A stretch of DNA of 64,000 nucleotides from Rhizobium sp. ICMP 5592 (GCF_009498525.1 NZ_QSNT01000001.1:549032-613031), one strand, 5' to 3'. Positions 9,166 through 18,487 are shown, numbered from the stretch's first letter. Translations and numbers: made by a program. The notes: generated from the sequence alone by a model not told the origin.

Positions 9166-10107
9166 CTAAAGCTCTTCGAGGCTATCGTTCAATGCTTCGA
9201 TGTTTCGCAGACGCCTGCGACCTGCGACCTCCGCCTTTTCGACGCATCGCGTGATGAGCAAGTGGCAAAGCGCCATGACGGAGGCATGATTGAAGAGTGG
9301 TCCGGGCGCCAATGTCTGGCAAAGGAAATGCCATTCGGCGCTTGTCAGAAAGGGCGCACCTTCATCGGTGATGTAGAGGAACCTGGCTTTCGACCGCACG
9401 ATCTGCTCGATCAGCAGATCCATCCGCGCTATCCGCCGCCGCAGACCGAACAGCACGATGACATCCTGTTCCTGCACGCTGACCAGATGTTCGCCGAGGG
9501 TCTGCCCCGGGCCGGGGATCGCCACGATATTCTCGATGACCTGCGTGAGTTGCCACTGGAGATAGGAGGCGAAAGGATGATTGCTGCGGAAACCAACCAC
9601 CCATACCTTGCGGGCGTTTAGCATTGCTTCCGCAACAGCATCGATTTGCGTATCGTTGATGGCGAGAAAGGTCGCGTCAATATTGGCGATCGCTTGTGCG
9701 ATGTGCGCTTTGATCGATTGGGTTGTGGAGGCATCTGTCGAGGTTGAGAGAAAAAGCCGCGATCCGGTCTGCTTCTCGGCGCGGGCGTGCCTGCGTGCCT
9801 CTTCGTAGGTGGCGTAACCCAGCCGCTGGACGAACCGCGAAACGGTCGCCTTCGAAACATGAGCAAGTGCAGCCAGCTCCTGCGCGGAATAGCTCGCAAG
9901 CTCGCCTGGAAAATCGCAGACAAAATCTCCAAGCCGCCGCTCGGCGGGGTGGAGCTCCGGAAGAGCCTGCCTGACCCTGAACAGAAACGACGTCTCTTTG
10001 GGCACTCCCGTCTCCATCAGATTGCTCGCCGGTGGATTTTCGGTCGCGGATACCCGATTTGCAATCGAAAAGGGTGCCGGCAACCGATGTCCGTGTGCCT
10101 TCGTCAT
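9166..10107 (-). CDS. MurR/RpiR-family transcriptional regulator
   Basis: A 313-residue regulator with an N-terminal helix-turn-helix of RpiR type (about residues 45-115, containing AALAHVSKATVSRFVQRLG) and a C-terminal SIS sugar-isomerase fold (about 150-280). The start at 10107 overlaps the stop of the racemase-like gene (ATGA), so it is the last gene of the minus-strand operon that starts at 16452. RpiR proteins often control sugar-phosphate genes, but in several bacteria they also control purine/ureide genes, which fits the AllE gene nearby. An internal ATG at 10017 is a possible alternative start. Confidence 0.87.
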   Translation of the reverse strand: MTKAHGHRLPAPFSIANRVSATENPPASNLMETGVPKETSFLFRVRQALPELHPAERRLGDFVCDFPGELASYSAQELAALAHVSKATVSRFVQRLGYATYEEARRHARAEKQTGSRLFLSTSTDASTTQSIKAHIAQAIANIDATFLAINDTQIDAVAEAMLNARKVWVVGFRSNHPFASYLQWQLTQVIENIVAIPGPGQTLGEHLVSVQEQDVIVLFGLRRRIARMDLLIEQIVRSKARFLYITDEGAPFLTSAEWHFLCQTLAPGPLFNHASVMALCHLLITRCVEKAEVAGRRRLRNIEALNDSLEEL

Positions 10108-10853
10108 GAAGAAAGGTTGCTGGTGGCAGATGTGGCTTTGATTTGGAGCAACAACAACGCCACGGCGGCCGTGATGGGTGCAATCACCGGCCTGGAAAAC
10201 CGGCGCCCCAGCTCGACGGCGGCCTGTCCCAACGGTCCGCCACCGATGATGACGGCCTCGGCTCCGTCGAGGTCGAATGCCTGTTCGACCGCAAAGGCAA
10301 GTTCGGCCCGCAGCCGCTCCGGATCGGCCGCAAGCTTTTGCGGATCGCCGTTGGTCAGGCGCGTTCCCGTGAACAGCTGACCAAGCCCAAGATCTTCCGC
10401 CTTGCGGGCAAATCCGTTGACAAGATCGGGCGTGACCGTCGCGATGCCGAAACGACGTCCATGCGCGGACGCCTCAAGCATGCTGGCCTCGCAGATGCCG
10501 ACAACGGGAAGGTCGGTGAGGCCTCGTAGCTGCTCGATGCCTGGATCACCGAAAGCGCTGACGATGATGCCGTTGCAAAACCGGGCCGCCGCGAGCCCCA
10601 TCTCGACCACTCGGGCGGCGGAGGCCACCAGCTGTCTGTCATTGAGGATCATTGGAACGCCGCTTGTCGCGGTCATGCCTTCAACGATGACATCGGCCGG
10701 AAGGACGTTGCGGGCGATGTCGGTCATCATTGCTGTCGTCGTCTCAGACGTATTCGGGTTGATGAGGACGATGTGCTTCGTCGTGTCTTGAGCGTGCTGA
10801 ACGAGCACGGCGGTCTCCCTGGTTCGCTGTTGTTTTTTGTTGCGAGCACTCAT
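10104..10853 (-). CDS. Asp/Glu/hydantoin racemase superfamily protein lacking catalytic cysteines
   Basis: A 249-residue protein with the superfamily start (HIVLINPNTSETTT, residues 27-40) and the FGDPG segment of hydantoin/allantoin racemases. The two catalytic cysteines of that family are expected in the ACFGDPG and LGC positions. Here they read SAFGDPG (Ala100) and IIGGGPLG (Gly205), so the usual two-base racemase mechanism should not work. The start at 10853 was chosen because it overlaps the upstream ATPase stop (ATGA). It may be a decarboxylase, an isomerase or a binding protein acting on a ureide; function unproven. Confidence 0.75.
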   Translation of the reverse strand: MSARNKKQQRTRETAVLVQHAQDTTKHIVLINPNTSETTTAMMTDIARNVLPADVIVEGMTATSGVPMILNDRQLVASAARVVEMGLAAARFCNGIIVSAFGDPGIEQLRGLTDLPVVGICEASMLEASAHGRRFGIATVTPDLVNGFARKAEDLGLGQLFTGTRLTNGDPQKLAADPERLRAELAFAVEQAFDLDGAEAVIIGGGPLGQAAVELGRRFSRPVIAPITAAVALLLLQIKATSATSNLSS

Positions 10854-11818
10854 GCATATTGAAGGCAGGCCACCTGTCCGGTTCCGCCTTGGCCGACGAG
10901 ATCGGGCACGCGCGACCGGCACGCATCCGACACCTGTGGGCAGCGCGGCGCGAAGGCGCAGCCGGGTGGCATGTTCGCCAGATCAGGTGGAGAGCCCGGA
11001 ATTGTCACCAGCCTGTCCCGACCATGAGCCAGCTCGACGCGGGCTCCCAGCAAGCCCCGGGTATAGGGATGTTTCGGTTGGTTGATGATGTCGGAGACGG
11101 TGCCTTCCTCGACGATCCGCCCAGCATACATCACCGCAATCCTGTCGGCGACTTCGGCAGCGACGCCGATGTCATGCGTGACGAAGATCACCGACAAGCC
11201 ATATTCCGTCTGAAGCTCCCGGATCAGGAGGAGGATCTGAATTTGCACCGTCGCGTCGAGGGCAGTCGTCGGCTCGTCGGCAAGCAGCACTTTCGGATTG
11301 CAGGAAAGCGCCATCGCGATCATCGAACGCTGCAGCATGCCGCCGGACATTTCGTGCGGATAGTTCTTGAGGCGTCGTTCGGGCGACGGGATACGAACTT
11401 TCTGAAACAAGGCGAGCGCCCGCGCCGAGGCTTCTTGGCGCGACACATTTTCATGCCGCCTGATCATCTCTTCGATCTGCCGGCCGAGCGTATAGACAGG
11501 GTCGAGGGCAAGCCGCGGCTCCTGAAAGACCATCGAGACGATCGGCCCGCGCAGGTCGCCCAGCTCCTTCTTCGAAAGAGCTGTCACATTGCGGCCGGCG
11601 ACCGTCATCGAGCCCTCGATGATCGTTCCCGGCGGATGCAGCCGCAGCAGGGAGCGCATCGTCACGCTCTTGCCGGAGCCGGACTCGCCGAGCAGGGCAA
11701 CGACTTCGCCCGGACGAACCGAAAGGCTGACACCGTTCACCGCCTTGACGGGCTTGCGTCCGCGATTGAAGGTCACCGAGAGGTTTCGGATATCGATCAT
11801 CGGCTCGGCATCACTCAT
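10850..11818 (-). CDS. Dipeptide/oligopeptide-type ABC transporter ATP-binding protein (DppD-like)
   Basis: A 322-residue ATPase of the nickel/peptide family: Walker A GESGSGKS (about residues 41-48), signature MSGGMLQRSMIAMALS and Walker B VLLADEPTTALD. The C-terminal extension ends with the family cysteine motif (GCAFAPRCPQVSDAC), which in DppD/OppD homologues can hold an iron-sulfur cluster. It overlaps the second ATPase gene by eight bases. It is part of the minus-strand importer 10850-16452. Confidence 0.92.
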   Translation of the reverse strand: MSDAEPMIDIRNLSVTFNRGRKPVKAVNGVSLSVRPGEVVALLGESGSGKSVTMRSLLRLHPPGTIIEGSMTVAGRNVTALSKKELGDLRGPIVSMVFQEPRLALDPVYTLGRQIEEMIRRHENVSRQEASARALALFQKVRIPSPERRLKNYPHEMSGGMLQRSMIAMALSCNPKVLLADEPTTALDATVQIQILLLIRELQTEYGLSVIFVTHDIGVAAEVADRIAVMYAGRIVEEGTVSDIINQPKHPYTRGLLGARVELAHGRDRLVTIPGSPPDLANMPPGCAFAPRCPQVSDACRSRVPDLVGQGGTGQVACLQYA

Positions 11819-12875
11819 TTTCGCTCTCCATCATGACGGGCGCACGGCTGTGACCGGATGCAGGCAGCGACATAAGGCAGGCCGCGGCATGATCCCCGGA
11901 CACGGTCACAAGCGGCGGCATCTCGCGGCTGCAACTTTCCTCGGCAAAGGTGCAGCGCGTATGGAATCGACAGCCAGGAGGCGGATCGATCGGATTTGGC
12001 GGATCGCCTGCAAGAGGAGGTTCCAAGCTGCGATCGGAAGGATTGATCTTTGGCATGGAGGCAAGCAACGCCGAGGAATAGGGATGTTTCGTACGGTCGA
12101 AAATCGCGTCGCGGCTGCCGATCTCCGCGACCTTTCCGAGATACATGACCATAACGCGGTCGCACATGAAGCGAACGACGTTGAGGTCGTGCGAGATGAA
12201 GAGGTAGGTCAGGCCAAAGTCCCGCTTGAGATCGAGCAGCAGGTTCAGGACCTGCGCCTCCACCGACTTGTCGAGCGCGGACACGGCCTCGTCGAGAATG
12301 ACGAGACGCGGTTCCAGCGCCAGGGCGCGGGCAATGTTGACGCGCTGCCGCTGACCGCCGGAAAGCTCGTGCGGATAGCGACCGGCAAAACGGTTCGGCT
12401 CCAGGCCAACCCTGTGCAGCAGGTCGTGTGCCCGGGCCATGGCCTTTTCCGCGGAGACGCCGTGAACCCGCGGGCCGAACGAGATCGACTCCTCCATCGT
12501 CAGGCGCGGGTTCAGCGAGGCATAGCTATCCTGGAACACCATCTGTACCTGCCTGCGGTAATCGCTCAGCGACAGCGTGCCGCCGACCGTTTCGCCATCG
12601 AACAGCACTTCGCCTTGATCCCGTTTGATCAGTTGCATCAGCAGCCGCGCCATCGTCGACTTGCCACAGCCACTCTCGCCGACGACGCCGAGTGTCTCGC
12701 CCTTCAAAATGTCGAAGTCGATCCCATCGACGGCGCGGACCACTTTCTTTGGCTGGAATAGCCCGACGCCTTTGACGGGAAAGTGTTTCAAAAGAGATCT
12801 GGCGGAGACCAGCGGCTGTGCCGGACCGCCACGGTCGCGTGGATCTTTTGCGGATAGGGGAAGGACATCCATCAT
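11811..12875 (-). CDS. Dipeptide/oligopeptide-type ABC transporter ATP-binding protein (DppF-like)
   Basis: A 354-residue ATPase with Walker A GESGCGKST, signature LSGGQRQRVNIARAL and Walker B LVILDEAVSALD, plus the peptide-family C-terminal cysteine motif (GCRFHTRCTFAEESC). The ATG at 12875 overlaps the preceding permease stop (ATGA); the in-frame extension to 13019 lies in permease-coding sequence and was rejected. It forms the heterodimeric motor with the DppD-like ATPase downstream. Confidence 0.92.
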   Translation of the reverse strand: MMDVLPLSAKDPRDRGGPAQPLVSARSLLKHFPVKGVGLFQPKKVVRAVDGIDFDILKGETLGVVGESGCGKSTMARLLMQLIKRDQGEVLFDGETVGGTLSLSDYRRQVQMVFQDSYASLNPRLTMEESISFGPRVHGVSAEKAMARAHDLLHRVGLEPNRFAGRYPHELSGGQRQRVNIARALALEPRLVILDEAVSALDKSVEAQVLNLLLDLKRDFGLTYLFISHDLNVVRFMCDRVMVMYLGKVAEIGSRDAIFDRTKHPYSSALLASMPKINPSDRSLEPPLAGDPPNPIDPPPGCRFHTRCTFAEESCSREMPPLVTVSGDHAAACLMSLPASGHSRAPVMMESENE

Positions 12876-13762
12876 GATTTCACATCCATTGCCGCACGCA
12901 GCCCGTCCGAGAATAGATTGAAGCAGATCGACGTAATGAAGATCATCACGCCCGGCAGAGCCGCGACATAGGGGTTGACGTAGATTGCCGTGCGCAACGT
13001 GTTCAACATCAGGCCCCACTCGGCATCCGGCGGCCGGACGCCCAGCCCGAGGAAGGAAAGGCCGGAAGCCAGGATCATCGATACCGAGATGAGGCTGGTC
13101 GCAAAGACGAAGATCGGGCCGAGAACGTTGCCCAGAATATGGACGGTTATGATCGTGCGGGCCTTCGCACCCGAGGCGCGGGCGGCATCCACATAGTCGA
13201 GGCGTCGTACCTGCGTGGTCACACTCTCGGCGACGCGGGCGATTTGCGGAATGAACACCACCGTCAGGGACACCAGCGCATTGGTCAGGCCGGAGCCGAG
13301 CGCGCCGGAGAGCGCGACAGCAAGCAGCACCGATGGAAACGCGTAGAAAACGTCGACCGTTCGCATGATCAGCGTATTGACGATGCCGCCGGCATAGCCG
13401 GCGATGATGCCGATCGCAGAACCGATCACGAAGGCGACCGGAACAGGGATGACGCCCATCAATAGCGATAGTCTTGCACCATAGATCAGCCGGGAAAGCA
13501 TGTCCCGGCCAAGTTCATCGGTCCCAAGAATGTACCCCGGAGTGCCGATTGGCTTCAGGCGGCGGATCACGCTTGTCTTTGTCGGATCGTATGGCGCGAG
13601 ATAGGGAGCGAGGATCGCCGCTGCGATGAGTGCGATTACGATAAGGAGCGCCACGAGGGCGACCGGATCCCGACAGAGACGGCGGACGACGCCGTGCCAG
13701 AAACCGGGGGAGCGGATGGTGCGCGGACCATCTGCGACGGCGTCTGCTGTAACGGCCACCAT
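12872..13762 (-). CDS. Dipeptide-type ABC transporter permease (DppC-like)
   Basis: A 296-residue permease with a soluble N-terminal stretch, one helix, then the five-helix core; TDELGRDMLSRLIYGAR and the EAA loop (YVDAARASGAKARTIITVHILG) are standard for DppC proteins. The start at 13762 lies four bases after the stop of the DppB-like gene; upstream in-frame codons would overlap it. Partner of the DppB-like permease. Confidence 0.9.
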   Translation of the reverse strand: MVAVTADAVADGPRTIRSPGFWHGVVRRLCRDPVALVALLIVIALIAAAILAPYLAPYDPTKTSVIRRLKPIGTPGYILGTDELGRDMLSRLIYGARLSLLMGVIPVPVAFVIGSAIGIIAGYAGGIVNTLIMRTVDVFYAFPSVLLAVALSGALGSGLTNALVSLTVVFIPQIARVAESVTTQVRRLDYVDAARASGAKARTIITVHILGNVLGPIFVFATSLISVSMILASGLSFLGLGVRPPDAEWGLMLNTLRTAIYVNPYVAALPGVMIFITSICFNLFSDGLRAAMDVKS

Positions 13763-13766
13763 GGGC

Positions 13767-14720
13767 TCAACTCCTCTGGATACGCGGATCGATTGCGCTC
13801 TGAAGCACGTCGACGACAAGGTTGACGAGAACGAAGAACATGGCGAGCACGAGGATGGTGCCCTGCAGCACGGGCAGGTCCCTGCTGAAGATCGCGCCGT
13901 TCAGGAGGAAGCCCGTTCCCGGCCAGGAAAAGACCGTCTCGATCAGGATGGAGCCGCCGAGCAGATAGCCAAGCTGCAGGCCCATGACCGATATCGCCGT
14001 CGGTGCGGCATTGCGAACGACGTGGCGCAGGATCTGCCGCGTCATCAGCCCCTTGGCGGCGAGAGCCTGTGTGAAATCCTGCGCGAGAATATCCGCGACC
14101 AGTGACCGGATCGTCCGGGCGATGATTCCCATCGGGATGACGGACATCGTGATGGCAGGAAGGATGAGATAGCGGAGATACTCCCAGTCGATCGCTCGTC
14201 CATCCGATCCGCCGGGGCCACCGCCCATTGCGGGAAGCCAGCCGAGCCTGACCGAAAAGACGATGACGAGCACCATGCCGAGCCAGTAATGCGGTACGCT
14301 GACGCCGAGCATCGAGATCGCCGAAGCGATGCGGTCGATCCATTTGCCGCGGAAGACACCTGCCAGGAAGCCGAGGCCCGCGCCAAGTGTGAAGCCGATC
14401 AGCGTTGCAGCGACAGCAAGGATGATCGAATTGAGCGAAGCCGAGACGATTTCACCGAGGACCGGCCGTCCGCTAGCTATGGAAACACCGAGATCGCCAT
14501 GCAGCGCCCGCCAGCTCCACAGTGCGTACTGAACCGGTAGCGGCCGGTCGAGGCCGTAGAAGCTTCGCATCTGGGCCTGGAGTTCGGCGGAGGCATCGGA
14601 GGGCAGGATGGCCGCAAGCGGATCGCCCGGCGCGATATGGATCAGCATGAAGCACACCATGCTGACGCCGATCGCCACCGGTATGACATGCAGAAGCCGT
14701 TTCAAACCATAAGCCAGCAT
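13767..14720 (-). CDS. Dipeptide-type ABC transporter permease (DppB-like)
   Basis: A 317-residue permease beginning with the usual DppB pattern (LKRLLHVIPVAIGVSMVCF as the first helix, then HIAPGDPLAAILP) and six membrane helices. It follows the substrate-binding protein gene after a 76-base gap that holds a strong hairpin (14760-14787), probably lowering permease relative to binding-protein expression. Confidence 0.9.
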   Translation of the reverse strand: MLAYGLKRLLHVIPVAIGVSMVCFMLIHIAPGDPLAAILPSDASAELQAQMRSFYGLDRPLPVQYALWSWRALHGDLGVSIASGRPVLGEIVSASLNSIILAVAATLIGFTLGAGLGFLAGVFRGKWIDRIASAISMLGVSVPHYWLGMVLVIVFSVRLGWLPAMGGGPGGSDGRAIDWEYLRYLILPAITMSVIPMGIIARTIRSLVADILAQDFTQALAAKGLMTRQILRHVVRNAAPTAISVMGLQLGYLLGGSILIETVFSWPGTGFLLNGAIFSRDLPVLQGTILVLAMFFVLVNLVVDVLQSAIDPRIQRS

Positions 14721-14759
14721 GAGATCCTCGCTTGGAAAGAGTAAGTCCGCGCTTCAATG

Positions 14760-14787
14760 CGGGTGCACCGGCGAGCCGGCGCACCCG
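14760..14787 (-). terminator. Intercistronic hairpin after binding-protein gene
   Basis: Twelve-base stem (CGGGTGCGCCGG / CCGGTGCACCCG on the minus strand, one G-U pair) with a four-base loop, just after the binding-protein stop at 14797. No T-run follows, so it is more likely an mRNA 3'-end stabiliser or partial attenuator than a full terminator. Confidence 0.55.
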
Positions 14788-14796
14788 TTTCGGGGA

Positions 14797-16452
14797 TCAG
14801 GGATCCAGCGTGATCTGCGAGAAGTCCTGGAACCAGTTCTGTGCTTGCACAAAGCCTTTGACCTTTGCGCTCATCGCGCGTGGGTTGACGTCGTGCGTGA
14901 CCATCAGGAACAGCGCTTCGTTGACGTATTTCTCGTGTACCTGCTGGAGAACCTTGTCCTGTTCGGCGGGATCGAAGGTGTTGCGCACCTTGTCGATGAG
15001 CGCATCCATTTCCGGATCGCAATAATAGCCCCAGTTCGTACCTGCCGGCGGTGCCAGATTGCACTGTAGATGTCGGATGAGGCCGGTAAAGGGATCCTGA
15101 ATGAAATAGGAGTAGTTGATGGCCGTTGCGCCCTTGGCGCTCGGATCCTTCGCTCCTGCGCGCCAGATATTGATGACCGTGTTCCAGTCGGCCACCTCAT
15201 ATTCGATATCGATACCGATCTCGGCAAGCGTCTGCTGGATATACTCGTTCATCGCCAGCGGCAGCATCTGGCCGGAGCCGGAGGAGGAAATGATGACCTT
15301 GGTCTTGATGCGCTTGTCGGGACCGTATCCGGCTTCCGCCATCAGCTTCTTCGCTTCCTCGACATTGTAGCTGAGCTTGAAGGTCGGGTTGCCGAACCAC
15401 TGGTGGCCGGGCGGCATGAACCCCTGGGCCGGGATCGAGAGGCCGCCGAGAAGCTCGTTCAGGCCGTCGCGATCGACGGCGAGGTTTGCGGCCTTGCGAA
15501 CGCGGATATCGTTCCAGGGCGAACCTTCGACACGGGAGAAATGCCATGTCCAGTTATGCGGATAGGAGTTCGTTACGATCGTGAAGCTGGCCTCCTTGAG
15601 AGAAGCGACGGAGTCCGGCGCCGGCGCCTCGATCCAGTCGACTTGGCCGGATCGGAGGGCGGCGACGCGGGTGTTCGGTTCGGGCAGCGGAATGAGGATC
15701 AGCTTGTCGAGTTTCGGCACGCGCGCCGGATCCCAGTAGCTCTTGTTCGGCGTCAGCTCGGCGCGCTCACGAGGCGTGAAGCCGTTTTCCATTTTCCACG
15801 GCCCGGTCCCGGACGGCTTCTGCGCAACGGCATCCCAGTTCTTGCCCTGTGCTTCCCAGTTTGCCGGGGAGGACATCAGGATCCAGCTCAATTGATAAGG
15901 TAGCGTCGCATCAGGTGTCTTGGTGGTGATCTCGACCGTCAGCGGATCGGTTGCCTTGTAGCTGGCCACGGCCGGAATGCGCGACTTGCCCTGGGCCGCC
16001 TGGCGCTTGTCGAATTGGGGCGCATCCGTCTTCAGAAGCTTGTCGAGGTTCCAGATGACAGCATCGGCGGTGAAAGCGCTGCCGTCATGGAACTTGACGC
16101 CGTCGCGAAGCTTGAAAACCCACTTCGTCTTGTCGTTGGCATCGACTGCCCATGAAACGGCGAGCCCCGGAACGAGGGCCGACGGCTTTACGGCACTTGT
16201 GAGATCCCATTCGACGAGCGAGTCATAGACCGTATAGCCCATGAAGCGCTGACCCTCGCCGCCCTGGTCCGTCTGTCCGGTGGTCAGCGGAATATCGGAA
16301 GCCGTCATGCCGATCCGCAGCGTTCCCGCGGCAAAGGCTGTGGCTGTGCCCGCGGCGGCCAGCGCGATGGCCGTTGCCCCGACCATGATGGATTTGCGGA
16401 ATTTGCGAAGAATGGATCTTCTCTGCGATAGAAGACCTGATGCCTGGTTCAT
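14797..16452 (-). CDS. Peptide/nickel-type ABC transporter substrate-binding protein (SBP_bac_5)
   Basis: A 551-residue cluster C (DppA/OppA-like) periplasmic binding protein. A long basic N-region and a hydrophobic stretch (residues about 20-42, ending TAFAAG) form an export signal. The family-typical VFKLRDGVKFHDG and later AGYGPD segments are present. It is the first gene of the minus-strand operon and is divergent from AllE. The ligand may be a ureide or modified peptide given the neighbours, but this family binds many things including glutathione, opines and sugars. Confidence 0.9.
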   Translation of the reverse strand: MNQASGLLSQRRSILRKFRKSIMVGATAIALAAAGTATAFAAGTLRIGMTASDIPLTTGQTDQGGEGQRFMGYTVYDSLVEWDLTSAVKPSALVPGLAVSWAVDANDKTKWVFKLRDGVKFHDGSAFTADAVIWNLDKLLKTDAPQFDKRQAAQGKSRIPAVASYKATDPLTVEITTKTPDATLPYQLSWILMSSPANWEAQGKNWDAVAQKPSGTGPWKMENGFTPRERAELTPNKSYWDPARVPKLDKLILIPLPEPNTRVAALRSGQVDWIEAPAPDSVASLKEASFTIVTNSYPHNWTWHFSRVEGSPWNDIRVRKAANLAVDRDGLNELLGGLSIPAQGFMPPGHQWFGNPTFKLSYNVEEAKKLMAEAGYGPDKRIKTKVIISSSGSGQMLPLAMNEYIQQTLAEIGIDIEYEVADWNTVINIWRAGAKDPSAKGATAINYSYFIQDPFTGLIRHLQCNLAPPAGTNWGYYCDPEMDALIDKVRNTFDPAEQDKVLQQVHEKYVNEALFLMVTHDVNPRAMSAKVKGFVQAQNWFQDFSQITLDP

Positions 16453-16673
16453 GCCGTTCCCTCATCTGTTTCTTGTTGCCACCGGGCAGGACCCAGCCAG
16501 CGGATGAGAAGCAGTTTTCATGCCGACTTGAATGAAACCGGAGTTCCATTTTAAAAAACAATATTTTGATTGAATTTTTTGATTTCCTGGCCTGTGACCG
16601 CCGAATTTATTGTTGCTTAAAAGGCGTGCGGCACTTAATGCAAATGCATAATCCCGCGCCGCGAGACCGGACC
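16453..16673. promoter_or_regulatory. Divergent control region between importer operon and AllE
   Basis: This 221-base gap is markedly AT-rich around 16550-16590. A near-palindrome runs AAAAAACAAT (16553-16562) to ATTG-AA-TTTTTT (16569-16580), allowing a two-base bulge. It probably holds both divergent promoters and a site for the RpiR regulator encoded at 9166-10107. No firm -35/-10 pair could be chosen. Confidence 0.4.
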
Positions 16674-17495
16674 ATGACCGATAGAAATTACTATTCGAAA
16701 CTTGGCGGATTGCCGCCGCAGACCGAACTGCTTTCAAGCAAGGCTGTTTTTACGACGGCCTATGCGGTTATCCCGCGAAGCGTTATGACCGACATCGTAA
16801 CCAGCGTGCTTCCGCATTGGTCGGGAACGAGAGCATGGATTCTGTCCCGGCCGCTCTCCGGCTTCTCGGAAACCTTCTCGCAATATGTGATGGAGGTCCT
16901 GCCGGGCGGCGGAAGCGACCGACCGGAGCCCGACAATCGCGCGGAAGCTGCGATCTTCGTCGTCGAGGGCGAGATGGCGATCGAATATGCTGGGAGCGAC
17001 TATGCGCTGAAGGCAGGATCCTTTGCCTTTATCCCGGCTGGAGCCGCGTGGAAGCTGAGCAATCAGGGGACTGCGCCGGTCCGGTTCCATTGGGTCCGGA
17101 AGGTGTTCCAGCCAGTCGAGGGATTGGAAGCTCCGCCCGCTATTTTCACGCATGAGGATCAGCACGCCATTTCGTCGATGCCGGACACGAATGGCAGCTG
17201 GGGAACCACCCGTTTCATTGATCCGTCCGACGTTCGCTACGACATGCATCTCAACATCGTCACATTTGAACCGGGCGGGACGATCCCCTTCATGGAGACG
17301 CATGTCATGGAGCACGGCCTATATGTGCTCGAAGGCAAGGCGGTCTATCGATTGAACAAGGACTGGGTGGAAGTGGAAGCGGGGGACTTCATGTGGTTGC
17401 GCGCCTTCTGCCCACAGGCCTGCTACGCTGGCGGCCCGGGCCGTTTCCGATACCTGCTCTACAAGGATGTCAACCGGCACCCTGCACTTTGGTAG
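16674..17495 (+). CDS. allE: (S)-ureidoglycine aminohydrolase, bicupin
   Basis: A 273-residue double-cupin protein, close to the 261 residues of E. coli AllE. The C-terminal cupin has the manganese ligands Glu208, His210 and His214 (E-x-H-x3-H) and Gln248 (FCPQACY), the set known for ureidoglycine aminohydrolase. The enzyme releases ammonia from (S)-ureidoglycine to give (S)-ureidoglycolate in allantoin degradation. The ATG at 16674 was preferred over ATGs at 16638 and 16644 because it gives the family-length N-terminus. It is divergent from a peptide-type importer operon, suggesting joint ureide uptake and breakdown. Confidence 0.9.
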   Translation: MTDRNYYSKLGGLPPQTELLSSKAVFTTAYAVIPRSVMTDIVTSVLPHWSGTRAWILSRPLSGFSETFSQYVMEVLPGGGSDRPEPDNRAEAAIFVVEGEMAIEYAGSDYALKAGSFAFIPAGAAWKLSNQGTAPVRFHWVRKVFQPVEGLEAPPAIFTHEDQHAISSMPDTNGSWGTTRFIDPSDVRYDMHLNIVTFEPGGTIPFMETHVMEHGLYVLEGKAVYRLNKDWVEVEAGDFMWLRAFCPQACYAGGPGRFRYLLYKDVNRHPALW

Positions 17496-17527
17496 TCGGG
17501 GAAAAGCGAAATCGCAACTTGTCTTGA

Positions 17528-17543
17528 TTGTTTCCCATAACAA
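17528..17543. promoter_or_regulatory. Candidate LysR-type site
   Basis: Inverted repeat TTGTT-N6-AACAA, 70 bases upstream of the LysR gene at 17613. Such interrupted dyads are usual for LysR autoregulatory sites. Single instance, weak support. Confidence 0.3.
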
Positions 17544-17612
17544 ATGGTTGCTGCATTAATCGGGATCAATAGGCTAAAATGGAGCCGATTGGTCTGTTGA
17601 TGGAGCAATGAT

Positions 17613-18482
17613 GTGGAACTTCTGAACGACATGGCTCTGTTCGTGGAGGTCGTGAAAGCGCGCAGCTTTCGTGGGGCGGCCCAAACCACCAAGGTGCCCA
17701 ACTCCACCCTGTCTCGCCGGATCAGCCTGCTGGAGAAGGCAATCGGATTGCGGCTGTTGCACCGCACGACACGGCGGATCGAGCTGACGGAAGCCGGCCA
17801 GATCTATTTCGAACGCTGCAAGCGCATCGTTGACGAGGCACGGCTGGCGCATGAGCAACTCGGCGAAATGCTGGAGCAGCCGAGCGGCTTCCTGCGCGTA
17901 TCCCTGCCCGTGGATTTTGCGACGACCTATCTGGCGCCGCTCATCGCCGAGTTCGCCGAGCGATATCCCGGCATCAGTTTCGAATTCGATCTGACGCCGC
18001 GTCTCGTCGATCTGGTGGCGGAGCCGTTCGACGTGGCGATCCGCATGGGAGAGCCGGAGCCGTCCCACATGATTGCGCGACCGTTGGCCCGCCTGTCGCC
18101 GTATCTTTACGCCTCGCCGCGCTATCTCGAACGCAATGGAGAGCCGAGCAGGCCTTCGGACCTGGCCAGACATCAGTGCCTCTGCATGCTGAAGGCCAAG
18201 GTCTGGACGCTGGACAATGGAAGCGAAACGGTCGAGGCCGCCGTTGGCGGCAGGTTCCGGCTGAACAATATCGGAATGATCCGCCGCCTCGCGACTCTGG
18301 ACACGGGCATCGCCATGATGCCGGAGCAAATCGTCTCCGATGAACTGGCGGACAAACGGCTGCAACGCATCCTGCCTCGGTGGCAAGGGGCGCCCGTATC
18401 CGTCTTTGCGATCACGGAGACACGACTTTTGCCGGCGAAGACACAGCGCTTCATCGAGTTCCTGAAAGAGCGGCTGAAATAG
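17613..18482 (+). CDS. LysR-family transcriptional regulator
   Basis: A 289-residue regulator: winged helix-turn-helix at residues 1-60 (NSTLSRRISLLEKAIGLRLL) and a periplasmic-binding-protein-like effector domain from about 90. The first codon is GTG at 17613 after GGAG at 17601; no in-frame ATG lies near. It resembles the AaeR/YafC-type group. It lies after AllE and is convergent with the pirin gene, so its target is not obvious; the pirin/isochorismatase pair or an outside gene are possibilities. Confidence 0.87.
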   Translation: MELLNDMALFVEVVKARSFRGAAQTTKVPNSTLSRRISLLEKAIGLRLLHRTTRRIELTEAGQIYFERCKRIVDEARLAHEQLGEMLEQPSGFLRVSLPVDFATTYLAPLIAEFAERYPGISFEFDLTPRLVDLVAEPFDVAIRMGEPEPSHMIARPLARLSPYLYASPRYLERNGEPSRPSDLARHQCLCMLKAKVWTLDNGSETVEAAVGGRFRLNNIGMIRRLATLDTGIAMMPEQIVSDELADKRLQRILPRWQGAPVSVFAITETRLLPAKTQRFIEFLKERLK

Positions 18483-18487
18483 AACCA

